From contig NZ_CP108569.1 in the NCBI RefSeq assembly GCF_036010505.1, positions 3,164,001 through 3,228,000 on the forward strand: a stretch of 64,000 bases of DNA. The letters are read 5' to 3'. Under the pieces are notes generated by a model. The model made no database searches. It was not told where the DNA came from and saw nothing but the letters and a program-made list of their open reading frames with translations. The translations under genes were made by a program, and so were the position numbers. Source of the DNA: Streptomyces sp. NBC_01197 (GTDB taxonomy: Bacteria; Actinomycetota; Actinomycetes; Streptomycetales; Streptomycetaceae). Position 1 is the first letter of the stretch; every line of letters starts with the position of its first letter. Below are positions 53,750-62,013 of the stretch, piece by piece.

Positions 53750-53767
53750 TTGTGAACGCGTGCACAA
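53750..53767. promoter_or_regulatory. Rex operator (ROP)
   Basis: TTGTGAACGCGTGCACAA is an almost perfect 18-bp dyad (one mismatch in the arms) 77 bases upstream of the rex start. It matches the published Rex consensus TTGTGAANNNNTTCACAA except at one position, and its reverse complement is the form familiar from the Streptomyces rex-hem promoter. Rex should bind here to repress its own operon. Confidence 0.85.
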
Positions 53768-54021
53768 AGATAGTGTCCGTTTTGTCCGTGCAAAGTGACC
53801 GGGGTCACGCACTTCGGCAACACATTGACGGAACCACTGACCGGTCCGATGCGTTGAGATCCCAAAGGGGACAAACCCGCACACACTCCTCACGCCTACG
53901 CCCCCGAGACCGCTCAAATCGCCCACGATGGTAGCTGTCTTTTTCCACGGGAGGCCCCGCGCGGACCGGTCACCCCGCCCCGGCCCGCCGTCCGTCCTCC
54001 CCCTCAGGAACGTCAGGAACC

Positions 54022-54315
54022 TCAGGAACGCAGCGCGCGGCGGAGGCGGTCGGGGTCGACCCGCCAGAAGGTGTGCTGGTCCCCGTCGATGAGTACGACC
54101 GGAATCTGCTCCCAGTACGCCTCATTGAGCGCGGAGTCCCGGGTGATGTCCTTCTCCTCCCACGCCGCGCCGACCTCTTCGCACACCGCGGACACCACGA
54201 CGCGCGCGTCATCACAGAGATGACACCCGGGCTTCCCGACCAGAGTGACGACCCGCTCGGCGGGATTTCCTTCACCGGCACCGTGGCCGGAACTGCGGCG
54301 GAAGAGAGGACTCAT
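54022..54315 (-). CDS. glutaredoxin-family protein
   Basis: A 97-aa thioredoxin-fold protein with the active site VGKPGCHLCDDARVVV (Cys-x-x-Cys) after a basic Arg/Gly tail. A cis-Pro motif IPVVLIDGDQHTFWRV follows. It could act with mycothiol or thioredoxin reductase; substrate unknown. The ATG at 54315 (MSPLFRRSSG) is chosen because the 35 codons upstream are low-complexity. It lies between rex and the divergent HAD gene. Confidence 0.88.
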   Translation of the reverse strand: MSPLFRRSSGHGAGEGNPAERVVTLVGKPGCHLCDDARVVVSAVCEEVGAAWEEKDITRDSALNEAYWEQIPVVLIDGDQHTFWRVDPDRLRRALRS

Positions 54316-54485
54316 ACCTCCATTCTCCGCCGCCGGCGCGGACACGTTCCGCATCGGCTCCTCCGGGCGGACCGGCCGCCACGCGGGCCCACCCGCGCCA
54401 ACGCGGAGCCATCCGTACACCAGAGTTCACTCCGCCGCATTCCGTCAGGTGAGGAACGCTTCACCGAACTGGCTATGCTCGCACC

Positions 54486-55427
54486 ATGGCCGCACTGGGA
54501 TGGCTCACCCCTCGTAAGCGCTCGGCAACAGCACGCAGCGTGCTGGCAGGCGAGGCCGCAGCCGAAGCAGCCCGGAAGTCCTCGCAGGAGCCTGTACCGG
54601 CCCCGGTCGGCACCGCCGAAGAGGCCGCCCGGGAGCCCGAGTTCCCCGTCGCGGGCGACAGCCTGGCCGCAGCCTTCTTCGATCTCGACAACACCGTGAT
54701 GCAGGGCGCGGCGATCTTCCACTTCGGCCGCGGCCTCTACAAGCGGAAGTTCTTCCAGCGCCGCGAGCTGGCCAGGTTCGCCTGGCAGCAGGCCTGGTTC
54801 CGGCTGGCCGGTGTCGAGGACCCCGACCATATGCAGGACGCCCGGGAGAGCGCCCTGTCCATCGTCAAGGGCCACCGCGTGTCCGAGCTGATGTCCATCG
54901 GCGAGGAGATCTACGACGAGTACATGGCCGACCGCATCTGGCCGGGCACCCGCGCCCTCGCCCAGGCCCACCTGGACGCCGGCCAGCGGGTCTGGCTGGT
55001 CACGGCCGCCCCCGTGGAGACCGCGACGATCATCGCCCGGCGCCTCGGCCTGACCGGAGCGCTCGGCACCGTGGCGGAGTCGATGGACGGCGTCTACACC
55101 GGCCGCCTCGTCGGCGAGCCGCTGCACGGCCCGGCGAAGGCCGAGGCCGTACGGGCGCTCGCCGCCGCCGAGAATCTCGACCTGGCCCGCTGCGCCGCGT
55201 ACAGCGACTCGCACAACGACATCCCGATGCTCTCGCTCGTCGGCCACCCGTACGCGATCAACCCCGACGCCAAGCTGGCCCGTTACGCCCGCGAGCGCGA
55301 GTGGCGGCTGCGCGACTACCGGACCGGCCGCAAGGCGGCCAGGGTCGGCATCCCGGCCGCGGCCGGGGTCGGCGCACTCGCGGGCGGCACCGCCGCCGCG
55401 GTCGCCCTGCACCGCCGCCGCCACTGA
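54486..55427 (+). CDS. HAD-IB family hydrolase (SerB-like phosphatase)
   Basis: A 313-aa haloacid-dehalogenase phosphatase. Motif I is AAFFDLDNTVMQG, motif II Thr-like LVTAAPVETA, and motif III is AAYSDSHNDIPML. This HAD-IB form is close to phosphoserine phosphatases. The first 55 residues are Ala/Arg/Glu-rich and the last 25 form a hydrophobic, Ala-rich tail with RRRH, suggesting a membrane anchor. It is divergent from the glutaredoxin gene and 420 bases upstream of bldN. Confidence 0.9.
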   Translation: MAALGWLTPRKRSATARSVLAGEAAAEAARKSSQEPVPAPVGTAEEAAREPEFPVAGDSLAAAFFDLDNTVMQGAAIFHFGRGLYKRKFFQRRELARFAWQQAWFRLAGVEDPDHMQDARESALSIVKGHRVSELMSIGEEIYDEYMADRIWPGTRALAQAHLDAGQRVWLVTAAPVETATIIARRLGLTGALGTVAESMDGVYTGRLVGEPLHGPAKAEAVRALAAAENLDLARCAAYSDSHNDIPMLSLVGHPYAINPDAKLARYAREREWRLRDYRTGRKAARVGIPAAAGVGALAGGTAAAVALHRRRH

Positions 55428-55847
55428 GCGGTACGGCACCGGCCCGCGGGCAGATCACCGGCTCGCGCCCCGGCCATCAGCACGTCAGCCACCGCTGACC
55501 GGAACGTCAACAGCTCCGCGCCACCGCGCCGCTCCGGGGAACGCGGGCGAATCGAACTTCTTACCCTCCTGCGCCCGCCGCCAGTCCCGTTGCGGCCACT
55601 CGCGCACAAGTGACCCCCCAATCAAGCGGATCGTGAGGCTATCCGATCAATAAACGGTCACGAAGTGCTACTTGATCCGACGCGTAGACGAAACAGAAGC
55701 GACGTAATCGATGATTTGAGCAACTGGGTGTAGCACTGCCTGTACGAAGCGTTATTCTCCTCAGACGCATACCGGACCTCACTCGCCATCACGTCGAGTG
55801 AATCATCCAGCACTGCACGTGATGGAAGCTCTGCCTCTGGGAGTCCC
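55428..55847. promoter_or_regulatory. long bldN upstream region
   Basis: A 420-bp non-coding stretch in front of bldN with lower G/C than the genes. It includes TCACTCG at 55779-55785 and its exact complement CGAGTGA at 55795-55801 (9-base spacer), plus ATCCGATCAATAAACGGTCA. BldD and other developmental regulators are known to act on bldN; the TCACT/AGTGA half-sites resemble BldD half-sites but in the opposite order to the usual AGTnA...TnACT. Confidence 0.55.
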
Positions 55848-56621
55848 GTGTACCCACACGTCGGGGTTGACGCCTCGGGCCTGGCTACGCTGCGCACAAC
55901 GGTCCTTGACCAGCTGCGCGGCATTGTCCCCACCGCGTACGCCGTCCCCGCATTTGCCACAGCCGCGCCCGCCGGCCCCTGCTACGCCCTCGCCGAGGGC
56001 GGTGCGGCGGTCAGCAGACGCAGCCGTGGCGGCACCGGCACGTCCACCGCCCGTCGGCCTGCGGCCGACAGCGACAGCGCACGCATGATGGACCTCGTCG
56101 AACGAGCTCAGGCCGGCGAGGCCGACGCCTTCGGGCGGCTCTACGACCAGTACAGCGACACGGTCTACCGCTATATCTACTACCGCGTCGGCGGGAAGGC
56201 GACGGCGGAGGATCTCACCAGTGAGACCTTCCTGCGCGCTCTGCGCCGTATCTCCACTTTCACCTGGCAGGGGCGCGACTTCGGCGCCTGGCTGGTCACG
56301 ATCGCCCGGAACCTGGTCGCCGACCACTTCAAGTCGAGCCGTTTCCGGCTCGAAGTGACCACGGGCGAAATGCTCGACGCCAACGAGGTCGAGCGCAGTC
56401 CGGAGGACTCCGTCCTGGAGTCCCTCTCCAACGCCGCCCTGCTCGAAGCCGTACGGAAGCTCAACCCACAGCAGCAGGAGTGCGTGACCCTGCGCTTCCT
56501 GCAAGGGCTCTCGGTGGCCGAGACGGCACGGGCGATGGGCAAGAACGAGGGCGCCATCAAGACGCTCCAGTACCGGGCCGTACGCACACTGGCCCGGCTC
56601 CTCCCCGATGACGCACGCTGA
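55848..56621 (+). CDS. bldN: developmental ECF sigma factor BldN
   Basis: A 257-aa RNA-polymerase sigma factor needed for aerial hyphae formation, activating chaplin and rodlin genes. The long N-terminal extension before sigma2 (MYPHVGVDASGLATLRTTVL, about 80 residues) is the BldN pro-sequence, removed to give the active form. Sigma2 is DAFGRLYDQYSDTVYRYIYY and sigma4 is CVTLRFLQGLSVAETARAMG with KNEGAIKTLQYRAV. The GTG start has GGGAG 4 bases upstream. It is followed by the rsbN anti-sigma gene across a 233-base gap that carries a BldN-type promoter. Confidence 0.95.
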   Translation: MYPHVGVDASGLATLRTTVLDQLRGIVPTAYAVPAFATAAPAGPCYALAEGGAAVSRRSRGGTGTSTARRPAADSDSARMMDLVERAQAGEADAFGRLYDQYSDTVYRYIYYRVGGKATAEDLTSETFLRALRRISTFTWQGRDFGAWLVTIARNLVADHFKSSRFRLEVTTGEMLDANEVERSPEDSVLESLSNAALLEAVRKLNPQQQECVTLRFLQGLSVAETARAMGKNEGAIKTLQYRAVRTLARLLPDDAR

Positions 56622-56695
56622 TCACGACTCGCCACCAGTGCACAACTCACCGTCAGTCATGGCCTCATGACACTGCGGTCCGATCATCCTTCGTC

Positions 56696-56724
56696 CGTAA
56701 CCCAAGTGCTGTGCGGCTCGTTGA
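56696..56724 (+). promoter_or_regulatory. BldN-type promoter upstream of rsbN
   Basis: CGTAAC at 56696-56701 and CGTTGA at 56719-56724 are separated by 17 bases and point to rsbN. They match the ECF-like -35 GTAAC and -10 CGT pattern I recall for BldN-dependent promoters. This would place the anti-sigma gene under its own target sigma, a negative feedback. Confidence 0.6.
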
Positions 56725-56854
56725 GTGGGATGCAGGCTCCCTGTGGTCAAGCCACGCCCGCAGGTTCTCACCCGATCGAGTGGAAGCACTCAAGGTGGGC
56801 AACCTTCCGGACCCCGAGGGGAGTCGATCGTCATGACGAGAGGAGGTGCCGCCA

Positions 56855-58066
56855 GTGATCGGACAAGTTTCGGCACACCGGCGGGCGAACGCCTTCGCCC
56901 AGGCCCTGGAGGAGCAGACACTCCAGGGCTCGGCGGCCGACCAGCCCGAAGCTCCCACCGACCCGAGCGCACAAGGGCAGTTGCTGGCCCTGGTGACCGG
57001 GCTCGAAGAGCTACCGAGACCGCAGCTGGATCCTGAGGTCAAAGTGGTGCAGCGAGCCCAGCTCGTCGCCGCCATGGAGACGATGCTCGCGGGGGGAGGT
57101 GTGTCCGAGGGCCCTCAGGTGCCCGAACAGCGGACCGGCCGAGGCGCCCACCGGGCGTCCACGCTCCGGAAATTGCGCCCCCGCTCCCGCTGGTCGAAGG
57201 GCCTCGCTGCGGGCGGACTCACCGTCGGCGTCGCGGCCGGAGCCTTCAGCGGCGTCGCGGCTGCCAGCTCCGACGCCCTCCCCGGTGATTCGCTGTACGG
57301 GCTGAAGCGCGGCATGGAAGATCTCAAGCTGGGAATGGCGAACGACGATGCCGCCCGCGGCCAGATCTACCTCGACCAGGCTTCCACCCGTCTCCAGGAG
57401 GCACGCCGCCTCATGGAGCGCGACCGGGCGGGCCGGCTCGACCACGAGCAACTGGGCGAAGTGAGACGCGCACTGAACGGCATGAACCACGACGCCGGAG
57501 AAGGACACCGGCTGCTGCACGAGGCGTACGCGAGGGACGGGGCACTCGGCCCGATCCAGACGCTCTCCTCGTTCTCCCGCTCGCACCGGGAGGCCTGGAG
57601 CAAGCTCCGGGGCCGGCTGCCCGTCCAGCTCCACGACGTGGGAAACCAGGTGAACTCGGTCTTCGACGCCATAGACCAGGAGGTCGGTCCGCTCCAGTCG
57701 CAGCTGCCGCGCACCCCCGGCATCCCCGCCGCCCGTACCCCCGGGCACCCGGGCACCTCAAGGCCGGGCACACCCGGGACCGACCGTTCCGGACCCGGCT
57801 CGGCCGCCCCCGGCCACAGCGGCACGGGCAACGCCCGGCCGGAGCCCTCCGGCTCCGAGAGCGGCAGGGCCGACCAGGGCCTGATCGGCGGCAGCACGGG
57901 CGGCCTCCTCGACCCGCCGAAGAGCAGCAGCGGTTCGTCCTCGTCCGAAGGCACGGGCAAGTCCGGCGACGGCACCAAGCCCGCACCGGACGTCACCCTC
58001 CCACCGCTGCTCCCCGGCCTGCTCCCCGGCCTGGGCATCAACGGCGAGGACGCACAGCAGGACTGA
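56855..58066 (+). CDS. rsbN: BldN anti-sigma factor RsbN (DUF5667 protein)
   Basis: A 403-aa membrane protein. The cytoplasmic N-terminal 110 residues (HRRANAFAQALEEQ ... LLALVTGLEELPRPQLD) hold BldN. A single span follows at about residues 114-138 (GLAAGGLTVGVAAGAFSGVA). The outer part is a DUF5667 domain (DALPGDSLYGLKRGMEDLKL, ASTRLQEARRLMERDRAGR) and a long Pro/Gly/Ser-rich C-terminal tail. The start is GTG 56855 with AGGAGGT about 8 bases upstream; GTG 56846 is possible. It follows bldN, as in other Streptomyces, and probably is transcribed from the BldN promoter. Confidence 0.92.
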   Translation: MIGQVSAHRRANAFAQALEEQTLQGSAADQPEAPTDPSAQGQLLALVTGLEELPRPQLDPEVKVVQRAQLVAAMETMLAGGGVSEGPQVPEQRTGRGAHRASTLRKLRPRSRWSKGLAAGGLTVGVAAGAFSGVAAASSDALPGDSLYGLKRGMEDLKLGMANDDAARGQIYLDQASTRLQEARRLMERDRAGRLDHEQLGEVRRALNGMNHDAGEGHRLLHEAYARDGALGPIQTLSSFSRSHREAWSKLRGRLPVQLHDVGNQVNSVFDAIDQEVGPLQSQLPRTPGIPAARTPGHPGTSRPGTPGTDRSGPGSAAPGHSGTGNARPEPSGSESGRADQGLIGGSTGGLLDPPKSSSGSSSSEGTGKSGDGTKPAPDVTLPPLLPGLLPGLGINGEDAQQD

Positions 58067-58088
58067 GAGACAGCAGCAGTACCCGCAC

Positions 58089-58132
58089 ACGAAGGTGCCG
58101 GGCCCGGCAGATCACGGGCCCGGCACCTTCGT
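58089..58132 (+). terminator. 18-bp perfect hairpin after rsbN
   Basis: ACGAAGGTGCCGGGCCCG, an 8-base loop, then CGGGCCCGGCACCTTCGT. It lies 23 bases after the rsbN stop and can terminate the convergent acyltransferase transcript too. Confidence 0.8.
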
Positions 58133-58160
58133 ATCAGCAGACATCAGCAGACCAGCACGC

Positions 58161-59228
58161 TCAGAAGAAGACCGACCGCCGCTGCACCAGAAGCTTGTAC
58201 AGCGTGTGCTGGATCTGCTCCCGCACCTGATCGGTCAGGTTGAACATCAGCATCGGGTCCTCAGCGGCCTCCTGGGGGAACCCGTCCGTCGGGATCGGCT
58301 CGCCGAACTGGATGGTCCACTTCGTCGGCAGCGGCACCAGCCCCAGCGGCCCCAGCCACGGGAAGGTCGGCGTGACCGGGAAGTACGGGAAGCCCAGCAG
58401 CCGCGCCACCGTCTTCGCGTTGCCGAGCATCGGGTAGATCTCCTCAGCCCCGACGATCGAGCACGGCACGATCGGCACCCCGGCCCGCAGCGCGGTCGAC
58501 ACGAAGCCGCCCCGGCCGAACCGCTGGAGCTTGTACCGGTCGGAGAACGGCTTCCCGAGCCCCTTGAACCCCTCGGGCATCACCCCGACGACCTCCCCGC
58601 GCTGGAGCAGCCGCTCCGCGTCCTCCGCGCACGCCAGCGTGTGCCCGGCCTTCCTGGCCAGCTCGTTGACAACCGGCAGCATGAAGACCAGATCCGCGGC
58701 GAGCAGCCGCAGATGGCGCTCGGCCGGGTGGTGGTCGTGGACGGCGACCTGGAGCATCAGCCCGTCGAGCGGCAGCGTCCCGGAGTGATTGGCGACGACG
58801 AGCGCCCCGCCGTCCGACGGGATGTTCTCGACGCCCTTCACCTCGACGCGGAAGTACTTCTCGTACAGCGGCCGCACCGCCGACATCAGCACCTGGTCGG
58901 TGAGCTCCCTGTCGTACCCGAACTCGTCGACGTCGTACTCACCGGTGATCCGCCGCCGCAGAAAGGCCAGCCCGCCGGCGATCCGCCGGTCCCAGTCGGT
59001 ACCCTCCACGCGGTCCGCCTGGTCCCCCGCCGGGTGTGACGACAGCTCAGCCTCCCCGGCCGGGCCGGCCGGCCCGGCCCCCTCGGGCCCGGTCTGCTGC
59101 TCCGGTACGGGCGCGAGCGGCCCCGTGGCAGCCCTGCCGCTTGTCCCGGGCCGCTTGGCGGTCTTGCCACTCCTGTTCCGCCTGGCTCTCGGCTCGTCGC
59201 CGAAGGGGATGACCTTGGCATCGGCCAT
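58161..59228 (-). CDS. lysophospholipid acyltransferase-family protein
   Basis: A 355-aa acyltransferase of the PlsC superfamily, probably acting on lysophosphatidic acid or a related lipid at the membrane. The catalytic His lies in VVANHSGTLPLDGLM, here with six residues between His and Asp rather than the classical four. Later motifs are VVGVMPEGFKGLGKP and PIVPCSIVGAEEIYPM. The first 100 residues are charged and low-complexity (RARRNRSGKTAKRPGT). It is 1 base after the epimerase gene's stop, so the pair is co-transcribed; both are conserved beside bldN/rsbN in Streptomyces. Confidence 0.85.
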   Translation of the reverse strand: MADAKVIPFGDEPRARRNRSGKTAKRPGTSGRAATGPLAPVPEQQTGPEGAGPAGPAGEAELSSHPAGDQADRVEGTDWDRRIAGGLAFLRRRITGEYDVDEFGYDRELTDQVLMSAVRPLYEKYFRVEVKGVENIPSDGGALVVANHSGTLPLDGLMLQVAVHDHHPAERHLRLLAADLVFMLPVVNELARKAGHTLACAEDAERLLQRGEVVGVMPEGFKGLGKPFSDRYKLQRFGRGGFVSTALRAGVPIVPCSIVGAEEIYPMLGNAKTVARLLGFPYFPVTPTFPWLGPLGLVPLPTKWTIQFGEPIPTDGFPQEAAEDPMLMFNLTDQVREQIQHTLYKLLVQRRSVFF

Positions 59229-59229
59229 G

Positions 59230-60324
59230 TCAGATGCGCTCCTTGCTGACGGAGTGGGCGGGGATCACGGGCCGGGCGGCGGGTCCGGCAGGTCCGACGG
59301 ATTCGGCGAAGGCAGCGACCCGGTCGACCGCCCGCCCCAGCGCCCGGGGCGGCAGCAGACCGTCCCCCCGGCTGAGCGCGAAGTCCTCGAAGGTCTCAGC
59401 CGTCGAGTACCTCGGTACGAAGCCCAGGGTCTCGCGCATCTGGGCCGTACTGACGACCCGGCCATGGGTGAGCAGCCGGATCTGCTCCGGCGAGAAGTCG
59501 GTGATACCGACGGTCCGCAGCGCGGAGCCGACCCAGTTCACGGCGGGCAGCAGCACCGGCACCGTCGGCCGGCCGAGCCGCCGTGAGCACTGCGAGAGCA
59601 GCAGCACACCGTCGCCCGCGATGTTGAAGGTGCCGCTGTTGAGCGTCCCGCGCGGCGGTTCGCCGAGCGCCAGGCGGAGTACGTCGATGACGTCGTCCTC
59701 GTGGACGAACTGGAGCCGCGGGTCGTAGCCGAACACCGTCGGCAGCACCGGCAGCGACAAGTACTCGGCGAGCGGGTACTCCGTGCTCGGCCCCAGAATG
59801 TTCGCGAAGCGCAGGACGCAGACCGCCACATCGGGCCTGCGCCGGGCGAAGCCCCGTACATAGCCCTCGACCTCGACCGCATCCTTCGCGAAGCCGCCGC
59901 TGGGCAGCGACTTGGGGGGCGTCGTCTCGGTGAAGACGGCCGGGTCGCGCGGCGCCGACCCGTACACATTGGTACTGGACTTGACCACCAGGCGCTGGAC
60001 GGTCGGCGACTTCTGGCAGGCACCGAGCAGCTGCATGGTGCCGATGACGTTGGTCTCCTTGACCGTCGTCCGGCCGCCGGTGCCCAGCGGGGTGCCCGTG
60101 ACATCCATGTGTACGACGGTGTCGACGTCGTACTCGGCGAGTACCCGGGCGATGGCGGGCTGGCGGATGTCGGCCCGTACGAAGACGGCGTCGCCCAGTC
60201 CGTGTGCCGGCTCCACGATGTCCACCGCGATCACCCGGTCCACCTCGGCGTCCCGCAGTATGCGGCGCACGAGCCGGCCTCCGAGCTGCCGGGCCACTCC
60301 GGTGACGAGCACGACCTTGCCCAA
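59230..60324 (-). CDS. NAD-dependent epimerase/dehydratase-family protein
   Basis: A 364-aa extended-SDR protein. The cofactor motif is VVLVTGVARQLGGRLVRRIL at the N-terminus (GxxxxxGG form), followed by DIVEPAHGLGDAVFVRADIR and a KSSTNVYGSAPRDPA element. The classical YxxxK is not clear (a Tyr in VEGYVRGF), so it may be non-catalytic or act on a sugar. It starts the two-gene operon with the acyltransferase and may help lipid or cell-wall modification; substrate unknown. Confidence 0.85.
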   Translation of the reverse strand: MGKVVLVTGVARQLGGRLVRRILRDAEVDRVIAVDIVEPAHGLGDAVFVRADIRQPAIARVLAEYDVDTVVHMDVTGTPLGTGGRTTVKETNVIGTMQLLGACQKSPTVQRLVVKSSTNVYGSAPRDPAVFTETTPPKSLPSGGFAKDAVEVEGYVRGFARRRPDVAVCVLRFANILGPSTEYPLAEYLSLPVLPTVFGYDPRLQFVHEDDVIDVLRLALGEPPRGTLNSGTFNIAGDGVLLLSQCSRRLGRPTVPVLLPAVNWVGSALRTVGITDFSPEQIRLLTHGRVVSTAQMRETLGFVPRYSTAETFEDFALSRGDGLLPPRALGRAVDRVAAFAESVGPAGPAARPVIPAHSVSKERI

Positions 60325-60438
60325 GATCAGCGCCTTCCCATTCGGACTCCCGTACGGGCCACGGTAGCGGCTCGATATCGCGCTGTACTGGTGATGCGCT
60401 GTGTGAAGTCATCGGAAATCTACCCGCAGGAACGCGCA

Positions 60439-60471
60439 GAGGCCCTCCCACCATGCTGGCGGGAGGGCCTC
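60439..60471 (-). terminator. hairpin after the bS22-like gene
   Basis: GAGGCCCTCCC and GGGAGGGCCTC, 11-bp perfect stem with an 11-base loop, 22 bases after the bS22 stop on the minus strand. Confidence 0.7.
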
Positions 60472-60492
60472 AGAACCACGTACAGCTGCCGC

Positions 60493-60591
60493 TTACTTCT
60501 TGTTGCGACGCTGAACGCGGGTGCGCTTGAGCAGCTTGCGGTGCTTCTTCTTAGCCATCCGCTTGCGCCGCTTCTTGATAACAGAGCCCAC
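60493..60591 (-). CDS. bS22-like 32-aa ribosomal protein (AURKAIP1/COX24 domain)
   Basis: A 32-residue very basic peptide: [20 protein letters not shown] then [12 protein letters not shown], starting at GTG 60591. Actinobacteria carry this small ribosome-associated protein (bS22 in mycobacteria), which resembles the COX24 C-terminal motif [12 protein letters not shown]. It is too short for automatic gene finders. It lies upstream of the epimerase operon on the same strand, with a terminator between. Confidence 0.9.
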   Translation of the reverse strand: MGSVIKKRRKRMAKKKHRKLLKRTRVQRRNKK

Positions 60592-60722
60592 GACTACCCT
60601 CGCTCACTTCTCTTCACTCGGTGCGGGGCGTCTGGGCCCACACGACCTACGTCGGCCTAGCCTACCTGCCGCCGAGTGAGGGACGTAATCCGAGGGGAAC
60701 CCTCAGACTCGACCGGACTCCG

Positions 60723-60935
60723 CTAGGCGGTCTGGACCCCCACAAAGGACTCGCGAAGGTACGCGTGCACTGCTTGCTCCGGGACCCGGAAGGACCTGCC
60801 CACCCGGATCGCCGGCAGATGACCGCTGTGCACCAGCCGGTACACGGTCATCTTGGACACTCGCATCACCGAGGCGACTTCCGCCACGGTCAGGAACCTG
60901 ACCTCGTTGAGAGGCCTCTCACTCCCAGCAGCCAT
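60723..60935 (-). CDS. BldC/BdtA-like helix-turn-helix protein
   Basis: A 70-aa excisionase-type MerR-like HTH protein (RFLTVAEVASVMRVSKMTVY, then RLVHSGHLPAIRVGRSFRVP). The position near bldN matches the BldD-target gene bdtA of S. coelicolor by memory, and the fold is that of BldC. The ATG at 60935 has AGGTGG a few bases upstream. It is 131 bases upstream of the bS22 gene on the same strand and 130 bases downstream of the phosphatase gene. It probably binds DNA as part of the developmental network; targets unknown. Confidence 0.88.
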   Translation of the reverse strand: MAAGSERPLNEVRFLTVAEVASVMRVSKMTVYRLVHSGHLPAIRVGRSFRVPEQAVHAYLRESFVGVQTA

Positions 60936-61065
60936 GACCCACCTGAACCTTCCGCACCCGACGGGGCACCGGCTTCCCCTTCCGGTGGCTCTTCGTCGTG
61001 GCGCGCTCACGCACCAGACTAGGTGCGGGTGATACGAGTGGGGAAGAGGAGTAACAGCCCCTTCC

Positions 61066-61881
61066 CTACTGGGACAGAAGCGCCCGATTGAGTACATAGC
61101 GGGTGAGCGGCCGGTAGTAGTCCGGCCGCACGGCGTCGTCGAGCGGAACGGCGACGGAGACCCGCCCCTCCGCCTCACCCACGAACAGCGCGGGGTCGTC
61201 GGTGTCGGCGAGCCCGATGGCCTCAACCCCCAGCTGACCTGCCCCGCAGACCCATCCGTGATCGCCGACGACCAGCCCGGGAAGGCCGTACGAGCCCCCT
61301 GCGGCGGCCTCGAGCGCGACCCGGACAGGCAGTGGGGAATGGGTGTGTGCGCCGGGCTCACTCCCCGGTAGCCGCACGCCGGGCTCGCGCATCAGCGCGA
61401 CTCCCCGTACGTACTCCAGAAGGTGCGTACGTACGCCGAACCGGGTCGTTATGTCGACACTGCGGCCCTGCGCGGGGGTGAGGACAGTACATCCGGCCGC
61501 CGACAAGGCGTCTGCCAGCGCGGCGTAGAAACCGAGCAGCCGATGCGGATGCCCGGTCCCGAACAGCACACTGGCGCCTCGCGCCACAGCCTCGCCGAGC
61601 CTCACGGCGAACGCGTCGAGTGCGGCCAGCGTCCGCTCCGGGTCGATGACATCGGGCCCCGACCCATGACCCGGATCCCCGGACACCCCGCACCGCTCGG
61701 CCATCAGACCGAGCAACTCCCGCTCGTCCCAGACCCGTTCGGGATGGAGCCCGAGAGTCACCCGCGGGTCGCGCGCGGCGAAGAGCCGGTAACTGCGCAG
61801 ACTCACCTCTCGCGGGGTGGCCACGGGCCCGGCCAGCCTGGCCGCCAACAGATGCGCACGGAGGGCGCCGGTGGTCAACAC
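61066..61881 (-). CDS. phosphatase-like conserved protein
   Basis: A 271-aa protein conserved next to the bldN cluster in Streptomyces, usually annotated as a phosphatase, though no standard phosphatase signature is obvious to me. Visible elements are SLRSYRLFAARDPRVTLGLH, VLFGTGHPHRLLGFYAALAD and LVVGDHGWVCGAGQLG. The last two carry His/Asp residues that could bind metal. GTG at 61881 (VLTTGALRAH) is preferred; the 39 codons upstream look random. The gene precedes the HTH gene on the same strand. Confidence 0.7.
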   Translation of the reverse strand: MLTTGALRAHLLAARLAGPVATPREVSLRSYRLFAARDPRVTLGLHPERVWDERELLGLMAERCGVSGDPGHGSGPDVIDPERTLAALDAFAVRLGEAVARGASVLFGTGHPHRLLGFYAALADALSAAGCTVLTPAQGRSVDITTRFGVRTHLLEYVRGVALMREPGVRLPGSEPGAHTHSPLPVRVALEAAAGGSYGLPGLVVGDHGWVCGAGQLGVEAIGLADTDDPALFVGEAEGRVSVAVPLDDAVRPDYYRPLTRYVLNRALLSQ

Positions 61882-62013
61882 CCTGCCGATCGTGCCGCAA
61901 TGACCGCGGGGGCGGGCGGGAACCGGGGATATCCGGCACAGTTGGCGTAACGCCCCGGCGAAGACCACCAAGCGGCCGCCCCGGCACAGCCACAACACAC
62001 CCCTAAGCCCCCC

